From Geosiphon pyriformis (taxonomy: Eukaryota; Glomeromycota; Glomeromycetes; Archaeosporales; Geosiphonaceae), in assembly GCA_016748015.1 (NCBI GenBank), contig JAAOMT010000515.1:1-64000 (forward strand): DNA of 64,000 nt. The letters are read 5' to 3'. The notes under the pieces are model-generated. The model ran no database searches, was not told the origin of the DNA, and saw nothing but the letters and a program-made list of their open reading frames with translations. This document shows, piece after piece, positions 19,905 to 29,100 of this stretch. Positions within the stretch are counted from its first letter, which is position 1. Each line of letters begins with the position of its first letter. The position numbers and the translations under genes are program-made.

Positions 19905-20354
19905 CTACCAATAGAAACTGATATTGAGACAATATCTTTTGAAGAGATCACAATAGCAAATTACAAAGACATTTTGCAAAGAAGACTTGGTATCATTCTT
20001 GACTCATTGGTAGAAGCACAAATAGTTGCTTTTAAAAAGATAAAACAGTTTCAAGAAAAGCTTAAAAAGAAGAAAACCTATAAAACACTTTTTTTAAGTG
20101 TTGGTGACTTGGTATTAGAATATTATTCAGACAGAGACAATGTCTATAGTAATAAATTCTCTAGCCAGTGGAAAGAATCCTTTATAGTCAACAAAGTTTT
20201 GAACAATGGTTCTTATATTTTTTAAGATCAATCTGAAACAATCTTTAATAATCAACCTGTTCACAGCACATAACTCAAAAAATATCACAAACGACCTGAT
20301 TGGTTGCCTGTTGTGATAATACTGACTCAAATGATCAACAAAAATCAAGTATAA
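19905..20354 (+). pseudogene. Integrase C-terminal domain (A1, continued)
   Basis: Resumes precisely where 1258 stopped: LPIETDIETISFEEITIANY, a basic helix (FQEKLKKKKTYKT), then GDLVLEYYSDRDNVYSNKFSS, the GPY/F-like C-terminal fold. Single stops lie near 20223 and 20272. Ends NQV before a TAA at 20352, matching A2 and A3. Confidence 0.85.
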
Positions 20355-20396
20355 ATAAATGCACTATTCCCAAAACAGAGATATCTTCAAATCGAC

Positions 20397-21022
20397 ATAA
20401 ACAATTATTTTCTAGATCAAAACATTCAAAATCCCTTCTATATTCTCCATGAGTATTGGATTAAAAACAGACCACAATAATTGATAGCAGTGGAATACAT
20501 ACTGTTATTAGACCAAAGAAAACAACTACTAGAAGAGAAAAAATTGATAGCAAAATGGATAAATATCTGCTAGAAAGTATAACAGCAGTGATATTCGTAC
20601 CTTCCACCATACTTGGAAAAACAATTAAAGAAATTTTACCCATAGACAAAAACTTGTTATATGGAAGACAACTAAAGCTCTATGGTTGCCTTGGTAAAAT
20701 CATAAATGACATAAAGTTCATGAAGAAAACAACTTCAGAGATACAGGCAGAAATTTTGGGCATTATATGATTAGATGTTCTAAGAGTTTTAATCATTGCT
20801 AGAAGAGCCAAAAATCTAATACAAAGATTTGGTCTCTTGGATACAAAACTCATTTTGCCTCAAGTATTATACACCCTATCTACAAAAGACTTCAATAAAT
20901 TAGTTAGCTTTGAGTTAGATAAAACTCTTTAAATAGATTACACTATAAATAGCTTGATTTCACCAGAGCTCAATCTCTTTGGAGAGAATGATGTTATGGT
21001 TAAGATCTATACTTCTTATTAA
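20397..21022 (+). pseudogene. ORF3 of family A (A1)
   Basis: Unassigned ORF after integrase. The start codon is lost (ATA at 20397 where A2 and A3 have ATG) and about 28 bases are missing near 20470. From 20555 the frame reads MDKYLLESITAVIFVP and on through EIQAEILGII, a TGA for Trp at 20768, DVLRVLIIARR-like and LGLLDTKLILPQVLYTL, ending DVMVKIYTSY with TAA at 21020-21022 inside the LTR. A related text occurs in A2 and A4. No known motif. Confidence 0.7.
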
Positions 21023-21644
21023 TTATCACATGTATTAGCCACTGATGTCATATAATTAGCCACACTATTTTTAGAAAGTGATCATTGACCTGATTATTAA
21101 CCTGATCATTGATTATTTTTGATAGCTATATAAGCAATAAATCTCTTAGCTGTAGAAAAGCATGTAATAACAAGCATCTAAATAATCAAAAATAAATAAA
21201 ATAACAACTTTCATCTCAATTCTTCTCTTATCACTAATTTCTCTTTCTCTACCTTCAAGTATTTGAACATCTTAAAGATAAAAAATTACTTGTTGGTCTT
21301 TTCCTGACGTATATAATTGTAGCATTTGAAGATTATTTGAATAAATGTGACTGAAAAGCACAAGTTGATACCTGATATTGAATTCTAAGAGTGCCAACAT
21401 GAGGCATAGAATTATACCAGTGGTGATCAATTGTTGACAGTACAGACTATCTCTCTACCTTCAGATTCTCCAGTTACCTTTGAAAAGAATAGCAACTGAG
21501 ATATTTTATGAGATTGATCTTGCACATTGAATCCATACTCATTCAATTTACTCTTTAAAGTTGAAATTCCCTTTGATTATTTCTATCACCCTACAATCCT
21601 GTTCTTTCTTGCTATCCATTAGCTTGTTACTCCAATTCATAACA
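20992..21644 (+). repeat. LTR, family A (3' LTR of A1)
   Basis: 653 bp, TGTTATGG...CATAACA. The 12-bp array is short here (about 21080-21110) and a TATATAAGC box follows at about 21125. Its right edge abuts LINE ORF1 sequence beginning GTAACTAATAAA. Confidence 0.9.
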
Positions 21645-22542
21645 GTAACTAATAAAATTTTAATATAAAAAGATCTCTTTGTTATTGAAGTAGTTAGACA
21701 AAACATTTTGGTGACATTTTTTTTAAAAAATATTAGTAAAAAGCTGTCTTTAATGGCTTCTGTTTCATTTTTTTATCTTTGGCTGGTAGTTCTTCTCCAG
21801 TCAAAGTTTTTTCTAAAAGACACACTCAGGTTAGTCTTAGTATTGTCTTTACTACTTCTAAGAGCCCAAAAATTTTTAATAACAAACCAATCAACAAGTT
21901 GGTCTTTCTTACTTTTATCATTTCTACTACTACTACTAGCCAAAATTCCAAAAAACAGCAGCTGGCACTCACAACTGTTATGGTTACACTGAACCTCTTT
22001 GTAGTTCCAAATAAAATTTTGGATAAGATTTTCACAGCAGCAGCCAGCCTTCTTCCTAATATGAATGGCAACAGCAGTAGAACATCTTCCAAAATGGGCC
22101 AGAATTAACCATTGGCTGTGTTGTTAGATGTGGTAATCTTCAATAGATTGTCACCAATTCTGGAAGCAAAACAGTTTATCAATTCAAATGATCTCAAAAA
22201 TTGGGCTGATCAGATGGAAATGGAATTAACTGCTCTTCTTTCAGTTTCTGGTATTGCTAATAGTGGTGCTTAAAAGAATGTGAATGGTTATCAAAAATTC
22301 TCTGGTTGGGTGGCCTCCAATCTAGTATCTGATGCTACATTTAAGATCAAAATGACTCTGCTTAGTTCTTTGTTTTAGTTGCTGCCAGGCTGTATTGGGC
22401 TTAAGTCTGTTTTAAGAAATGTTATTAAGTTGTTCTGTGTGAAATTTGCATCTCAAAAATGTCTAAATAATCCCATTAAAGTGGTCATTGGTGATGAGGT
22501 TTTCTTTACCACTCTTAAGATTACAAGATCTTCTGATAAAAT
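21645..22542 (+). pseudogene. LINE ORF1 fragment 1
   Basis: Same protein as the ORF1 at 31490-30609: KVFSKRHTQVSLSIVFTTSK, NNKPINKLVF, a Thr/Ser-rich stretch and an Asn/Gly/Ser-rich region, then LPGCIGLKSVLRNVIKLFCVKFAS. Bounded on the left by the A1 LTR and on the right by the A3 LTR, both of which seem to have inserted into this LINE. Several stops and frameshifts. ORF1 proteins of LINEs bind RNA. Confidence 0.8.
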
Positions 22543-23232
22543 TGTTATGATTAAAACCTATACTTCTTATTAATTATCACATATATTAGCTACTGATATC
22601 ATATAATTAGCCATTCTATTTTTAGATAGTAATCATTGACCTGATCAATAATCTGACTGTTGACCTAATCATTGACCTAATTATTGACCTGATTATTGAC
22701 CACTTTTCATAGCTATATAAGTAATGAATCTTTTAGCTGTAGAAAAGCATATAAAAATCAAAGAAAGAAAATAAATAAAATAACAACTTTCATCTCAATT
22801 ATTCTCTTATCACTAATTTCTTTTTCCCTATCTTCAAGTATCTGAACATTTTGAGATAAAAAATTACTTGTTGGTTATTTCCTACTTTTTTCCTGAAATG
22901 TGTAATTGTAGTATTTGAAAATTATTGAATAAAACATGACTGAAGAATACATTTAATACCTAATATTGAATTCTAAGAGTGCCAACATAAGGCATAGAAT
23001 TATACTAGGTGTGATCATTTGTTGACAGTATGAACTATTCCTCTACCTTCAGATTCTTCAGTTGTTTTTTGAAAAGTATAGTAACTGAAATATTTTATAA
23101 GACTGATTTTGTACATTGAATCCATACTCATTCAATTTGCTCTTTGAAGTTGAATTCCCTTTGATTTTTTTTATCACCCTACAATTCTGTTCTTCCTTGC
23201 TATCCATTAGCTTATTACTTCATTCTGTAACA
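22543..23232 (+). repeat. LTR, family A (5' LTR of A3)
   Basis: 690 bp, TGTTATGAT...CTGTAACA. Contains the TGACCTGATCAT-type array (about 22632-22700) and a TATATAA box at 22714-22720. Confidence 0.9.
22714..22720 (+). promoter_or_regulatory. TATA box of the family A LTR (A3 copy)
   Basis: AGCTATATAAG follows the 12-bp minisatellite directly and is kept in most family A LTRs (for example on the minus strand near 1758 and 28750). Position and sequence fit the U3 promoter of an LTR. Transcription start not determined. Confidence 0.55.
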
Positions 23233-23238
23233 TAAAAG

Positions 23239-23255
23239 TGGTGCTCTCTGTGAGG
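23239..23255 (+). promoter_or_regulatory. Primer-binding site (A3)
   Basis: TGGTGCTCTCTGTGAGG, six bases after the 5' LTR edge; the least mutated copy of the family A PBS. It differs by one base from the family B PBS. Confidence 0.7.
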
Positions 23256-23284
23256 TTGTCAAAATCCATATTGTTTTCTATTAT

Positions 23285-23494
23285 ATGGGTAATTATTCAT
23301 ACCTACTATAACAATTAGAAAAACACTTTAAAGCACACAACAAAAACAATCTAGATTTTATTGAACTTAATCCTTTGCTCTTCTGCTTGATTTGCTTTCC
23401 CATTAAAAAACAATTCAGTAGACAATTCCAAGACTTTTGGAACTGGTTTCTGAATGAGCATTCAGCTGAAACCTACACAGCTTATACAACCTAT
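23285..23494 (+). pseudogene. Gag N-terminus (A3)
   Basis: Begins MGNYSYLL and then TAA (sister copies read YLPQQSEEHF). Further on it reads LDFIELNPL and QDFWNWFLNEHSAETYTAYTTY, then A4 interrupts after CTAT (23491-23494). Confidence 0.8.
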
Positions 23495-24161
23495 TGTTAC
23501 AGATTGGAATAACAAGCTAATGGATAACAAGAGAGAACAGGATTGTAAAGTGATAAAAGGAATCAAAGGAAATTCAACTTCAAAGAGTAAATTGAATAAG
23601 TATGAATTTAATGTGTAAGATCAGTCTTATAAAATATCTCAGTTACTATACTTTTCAAAGATAACCGGAGAATCTGAAGGTAGAAAAATAGTCTGTACTG
23701 TCAACAAATAATCACATCTGGTATAATTCTATGTTTCATGTTGGTGCTCTTAAAATTCAATATCAGGTATCAGATGTACTTTTCAGTCACATTTTATTCA
23801 ATAATCTTCAAATGCTGCAATTACATGTTTTAGAGAAAGAGTAAAAAATAACCAACAAGTGATCTTTTATCTTTAAGATGTTCAGATACTTGAAAGTAGA
23901 GAAAGAGAAATTAGTGATAAGAGAGAGATTGAGATGAAAGTTGTTATTTTATTTATTTAATTTCCTTGATTTCTTCATGTTTTTCTACAACTAAGAGATT
24001 TATTGCTTATATAACTGTCAAAAGTGGTCAATGATCAAGTCAACAACTAGGTCAATGATCAGGTCAATGATCACTTACTAAAAATAGAGTGGCTAATTTA
24101 TGTGACATCAGTGGCTAATACATGTGATAATTAATAAGAAGTATAAGTTTCAACTGTAACA
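23495..24161 (-). repeat. LTR, family A (3' LTR of A4)
   Basis: 667 bp, TGTTACAG...ACTGTAACA. The 12-bp array is short (about 24025-24075). On the minus strand the first bases encode the ORF3 end VETYTSY. Confidence 0.9.
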
Positions 24162-24787
24162 TCATCCTCTCCAAAAAAATTGAGCTCCAGCAAAATTAAG
24201 TTATTTATGATGTAATCTATTGAAAGGGTTTTATCTAACTCAAAGCTAACTAGTTTGTTGAAGTCTTTTGTGGATAAGGTATATAACACTTGAGGTGAAA
24301 TAAGTTTTGTATCCAAGAGACCAAATCTTTGTATTAGAGTTTTGGCTCTTTTAGCAATAGTTAAAACTCTTGAAACATCTAACTATATAATGCCCAAAAT
24401 TTTTGCTTGTATCTCTGAAGTTGTTTTTTTCATGAGTTTCATATCCTCTATAATTTCACCAAGACAACCATAGAGTTTTAATTGCCTTCTATATGACAAG
24501 TTTTTGTCTATGGATAAGATTTCTTGAAGTGTTTTTCTAATTGTGCTGAAAGGTAAGAGTATAGCTGCTGTTATACTTTCCAACAGATATTTATCTATTT
24601 TACTATCAATTTTTTCTTTTCTGGTAGTAGTTTTCTTTGGTCTAATAATAGTATGTGTTCTACTGTTATCAGTTATGATGATTTGTTTTCCAATGGTCAG
24701 AGTAGCATTTGGATAGTTTTTGATTCAATACTTATAAAGAGTATAAAAGATGTTTTGAATGTTTTGATCAAGAAAATAATTGTTTAT
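24131..24787 (-). pseudogene. ORF3 of family A (A4)
   Basis: Least interrupted ORF3 in one piece: the start ATG is ATA (24785-24787), then a Thr/Lys-rich segment, MDKYLLESITAAILLP-like text, EIIEDMKLMKKTTSEIQ, a TAG for Trp near 24385, LTIAKRAKTLIQRF, DTKLISPQVLYTLSTKD and the end VETYTSY inside the LTR. About 218 codons in all. No known domain seen; two to three single stops. Confidence 0.72.
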
Positions 24788-24828
24788 GTCAATTGAAGAT
24801 ACCTCTGTTTTGGGAATAGTGCATTTAT

Positions 24829-26070
24829 TTATACTTGATTTTTGCTAATCATTTGAGTTGGTATTATCACAACAGACAGCCAATCAGGTTGTTAATGATA
24901 TTTTTTGAGTTATGTATCATGAACAGGACGATCATTGAAGATTGTTCCAGATTGATCTTAAAGAATATAAGAACTATTGTTCAAAACTTTGTTGACTATA
25001 AAGAGTCTTTTCCACTGGCTAGAAAATTTATCACCATAAACATTGTCTCTGTCAGAATGGTATTTTAATACCAAGTCACCAACACTTAAAGAAAGTGTTT
25101 TATAGGTTTTCTTTTTCTTAAGCTTTTCTTGAAACTGTTTTATCTTTTCAAAAGCAATTATTCATGCTTTTACCAAGGAGTCAAGAATGGTACCAAGTTT
25201 TTTTTGCAAAATGTCTTTGTAATTTTATATTGTGATCTCTTTAAAAGATATTGTTTCAATGTTAGTTTCTATTAATAGTGTTGCCATGCATCCATAGAGC
25301 AGATAAAAAGGTTCATAACTTGTTATGTCATGATTTACAGTTCTATAAGCAAACAAAGCTGAAAGCAGTATTTTGTCCCATAAGTTTGTTTCTTTACTGG
25401 TTTTGGCTAGAGTTTTATATAGTGTTCTATTGAAACCTTTTACTAGGCCATTTGTTTGAGGGTGATAAGGAGAAGAAAGTTTATGATGTATTCTCATTTT
25501 TCTACAAAGTTCTTCAACCAGTGTACTAAGAAAAGCTCTTCCTCTATCAGATAAAAGTTCTTTGGTGCAGCCATGACAGCAAATGATTTCTTCATAACTG
25601 AAATTGGCTATTGAGACTGCTGTTTGGTCTAGAGTGGCTCTTGCTTCTACTCACTTTATAAGATAGTCAGTAGCTGTAATAATATATCTATTGTCATCAG
25701 GAGTTATTGTTAAGGGTCCAACAACATCTATACCAATTCTGTCAAATGGTTGGTTAATAGAGATTAGATTAATATTTTTCTTCTGGTTGGGTTTTCTTCT
25801 TCTTTGGCAAATGTCACAGGTTTTAATGTACTCAGCAATATCTTTTTTTAAGATAGGCCAATAATAATGAGCTAAAGTTTTCTGAATTGTTTTTGTTTTT
25901 TCAAAGTGTCTAGTTAATGGGTCAGTGTGCATGTTGTATATTACAATTTTCTTTTTTTCAAATCTGATAACTCTCTGGGGACAGTCAGGATCTTTTCTGT
26001 TTCTTTTGTATAATTGGTTCTGGCAGATCAAATAGAAATTTGATTGTTTGTGCAAATGTTTACTTTGCTG
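24829..26070 (-). pseudogene. Integrase (A4)
   Basis: H2C2 module (HTDPLTRH, CDICQRRR); core with both Asp residues intact (IGIDVVGPL; LLSDRGRAF); catalytic Glu changed to Lys (NGLVKGFN, about 25435). C-terminal domain near 25040-25090. Stops near 25650 and 25160. Ends NQV with a stop at 24829. Confidence 0.88.
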
Positions 26071-26099
26071 TCAAGTGTATTCTAGTGAATATTGTGATT

Positions 26100-27480
26100 T
26101 ACCTAAAAATTCTATTAAAGCTGAGTAGTTGTCCAAGTACATTATTATGTTTGTTTATGAAGGAGTTACTAATAATTAAGTTGGTTTGGTTTGAGAGATT
26201 GTACTGTCACTGGATGGTAAGTCTAGATAGAGTGTTAGCATTTTGATGATTTGCTCCTTTGTGGTGTTGAATATTATAGTTGAATTCATCCAAGTGGAGT
26301 ATTCAGCTGTTATTCGTTTGTGTTCCAGCTTCTTTTTTATGTGCAGCCAAACCAAGACTTGATGATCTGTTACCACTAAGAATTTTGCACCAAGAAGATA
26401 TTGATCCCAGTAGTTGGTAGCCCAAACTACTGTTAAACATTCTTGTTCAGTAATTGAATAGTTCTTTTCTGCTGGTGTGAGGGATCTACTGGCATATGCT
26501 ATGACATGTTCTTTGCCATTTTCATCTTTCTGTGAAAGAACAGCACCAAGTTCATAGCCAGATGTATTAGTGTGGAGAATAAAAGGTTGGTTCAGATCAG
26601 GTTATTTGAGAATTGGTTTAGTAACAAGTTTTTCCTTCAAAATTTCAAAAGCTTTTTGTTAAGGAGTGCTCCAGTGATAATTGACAATTTTTCTGAGTAG
26701 CTGATTGAAAAGAAAAGTGATTTTGGAAAAATCCTTGATAAAATTGCAATAGTAAGAGACCAAACCAAGAAAAAAGCATTGTTCAGAAATATTTATTGGT
26801 TGTTTAAAGTTCTGGACTTTTTTAACTTTAGCTAAGTCAGGGAAAATTTCATCTTTTGTGACAAGATGACCAAAAAACTGGGTGGATTGGCATCCAAAAA
26901 AAAATTTGATTGGGTTTATCTTGAGGCCAGCATTTCTGAACAGGTCAAAAACCTTCTGTAAATGTTCAAAGTATTCATCCCAGGTTTTTGAGTAGACCAT
27001 TATGTTGTCTAAGTAGACAAGAACAAAGTTTTCTTTTACTGATTCAAATACTTTGTCCATCAGACATTAAAAGTTGGGAGGAGTATTGGTAAGACCAAAA
27101 AACATGACAGTGAATTCATAAGTGCCATACTTGGTAATAAAGGCAGTTTTTTTTTCTACTTTCCAGATCCATTTCTACTTGCCAGAATTCAGCAGTTAAG
27201 TCAATGGTTAAGAAGAAAGCAGCACTATTGAATTTATCTAGTATTGCATCAATTTTGGGGAGTGGATACATGTCTTTTATAGTGATGGCATTTAATTAGC
27301 AGTAGTCAACACAGAAGCATAGGGTTCTACCTTTCTTGGATACCACTACAACTGAAAAAGCTTATTGACTCTTGGTTTTTTGTATAAATTCAAGATCTTT
27401 CATCTGTTTTATCTCTTTCTTGATAAACTTATTATTATGTTAATTAGATTGATAAGACTTCAAATGGATAGGGTGAGTTT
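26100..27480 (-). pseudogene. RT - RNase H (A4)
   Basis: RT: STIDLTAEF (first Asp kept), then VLVYLDNIMVYSK, so the YLDD box reads YLDN (second Asp lost, about 26998). RNase H: ILHTNTSGYELGAVL (Asp to Asn), VTDHQVLVWL. Several stops, for example at 26658 and 27061. Inactive by active-site changes alone. Confidence 0.85.
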
Positions 27481-28223
27481 CTTTGGTGGTGATGGTGTGT
27501 TGTATCACATGAGTTCATCTGGGGGTATCATCTTCTTTTGAAATAACTGGGCTATTTCTAGCCAACAGATTTTCAATGTCTACTTTTCTTTTTTCAGAGG
27601 AAGGTTTTCTTTGTTCTATAACTAATAATTGGATTTCAGATGGTTCATTCTCAAAAGACTTTTGTACCTCTTTAAGTTTTTTTCGAAGTATTAAGCTAAT
27701 TGGTTCTCAATCTTTGTAATAGATTAGGCAGAATTTGCATTTATCACTTAGTGAATACAAAAGTTTATTATACCAGTACCATGCACAAGGGCCATGCCAC
27801 CAATAACTGTATTTTGCTTTTTTGCCAGGTTTTTTGTCAAAGGTTCTTCTGAGGATATCATAGTAGGGCCAGCAGATCAGCTTGCCATTTACCATGATTT
27901 CTTCTTTGTCAGCTTTAACATTGTCTAATGGCTTGCCATTGCTGGTGAAAATAGTATAAGCAAGTTTAGCAGTTTCTTCTGGTTCTTCTTGCTCTCATCA
28001 TTATCTGATTTATCTGATTGTTTTTCTTCTTGGTTTTGCTTGAGTACTAGACAAGTTGTCCAATGTCAGCATTTAACCACAATGGATTTCTCACCACATC
28101 TAATGATTAGCTTGCAAAGTTCATAGTTAAGTAGTGCTTTGGCTTTCTTAAGCCATTCATTACCAACAATGATGGTGTACTCTTTTGCTTCAGATACTTT
28201 CATATCTGTTTTAATGCTGATAC
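27481..28223 (-). pseudogene. Cys-rich linker and protease end (A4)
   Basis: 27895-27707 reads VNGKLICWPYYDILRRTF and then the Cys cluster CAWYWYNK...CKFCLIYYKDW: two Cys of the A2 cluster are Tyr here, one pair is kept. Upstream is the acidic spacer and the protease end (VGNEWLKKAKALLNY). The solo LTR begins at 28224. Confidence 0.75.
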
Positions 28224-28985
28224 TGTTATGGGTTGGAGTAACAAGCTAATGGATAGCAAGGGAGAACAGGATTGTAGGGTGATGAAAGAAATCAAAAGGA
28301 ATTCAACTTCAAAGAGTGAATTGAATAAGTATGGATTCAATGTGTGAGATCAGTCTCATAAAATATCTCAGTCACTATACTTTTCAAAGATAACCAGAGA
28401 ATCTGAAGGTAGAGGAATAGTCTGTACTGTTAACAAATGATCACACTTGGTTTAATTCTATGCCTTACATCAGTGCTCTTAGAATTCAATATCAAGTATC
28501 AGATGTGCTCTTCAGTCATGTTTTATTTAATAATCTTCAAATGCTGCAATTACACATTTCAGGAAAAGGGTAAAAAATAACCAACAAGTAATTTTTTATC
28601 TTTAAGATGTTCAGATACTTGAAAATAGGGAAAGGGGAATTAGCGATAAAAGAAGGATTGAGATAAAGTTGTTATTTTATTTCTTTTATTTCTTTGATTC
28701 TTATATCTGATTCTTACATGCTTTTCTACAGTTAAAAGATTCATTGCTTATATAGCTATTAAAAGTGGTCAATAATCAGGTCAACAGTCAGGTCAATGAT
28801 CAGGTCAATGATCAGGTCAATGATCAGGTCATTGATCAGATCAATGATCAGGTCAATGATCAGGTTAATGGTCAGATTATTGATCAGATCAATAATTACT
28901 TCTAAAAATAGAGTGGCTAATTTATATGACATCAGTGGCTAATACATGTGATAATTAATAAGAAGTATAAGTTTCAACCATAACA
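28224..28985 (-). repeat. Solo LTR, family A, TSD ATAC
   Basis: 762 bp, the longest family A LTR here, with about ten copies of the 12-bp unit (about 28768-28895). Flanked by ATAC on both sides (28220-28223, 28986-28989) inside protease of A4. No internal sequence, so it is the product of LTR-LTR recombination after insertion. Confidence 0.92.
28768..28895 (-). repeat. 12-bp minisatellite in family A LTR (largest array)
   Basis: Units of the type ATGATCAGGTCA repeated about ten times with transitions between them; the core TGATCA is palindromic. It lies immediately upstream of the TATATAGC box on the minus strand. Array length differs among LTRs of the family. Confidence 0.85.
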
Positions 28986-29100
28986 ATACCATTGATGCAG
29001 ACAGGAATAGCTTTGGCTATGCCCAGGCTTTTTTTCTTGTTACCATATACATTGGTTATTGGTCTTGTGGAAGGCTCATCAATCTTTCTGCCAATTGCTT

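Larger units (their letters stand above)
417..21644 (+). mobile_element. Ty3/gypsy copy A1 (right part), interrupted
   Basis: Integrase sequence runs from 417 to 1258, is interrupted by a nested block at 1259-19904, and resumes in register at 19905. It then continues into ORF3 and a 3' LTR at 20992-21644. The 4-bp duplication flanking the nested block is CTAT (1255-1258) against CTAC (19905-19908), one transition apart. The gag, protease and RT of A1 would lie left of the window. Its 3' LTR abuts a LINE ORF1 fragment, so A1 probably inserted into that LINE. Confidence 0.85.

Noticed and set aside
28768-28895. CRISPR-like array
   Set aside because: Units are 12 bp and contiguous without unique spacers, and sit in the promoter part of an LTR of a eukaryotic element.
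28768-28895. AGGTCA nuclear-receptor half-sites
   Set aside because: The hexamer occurs only because of the repeat unit; fungi lack nuclear receptors of that kind.
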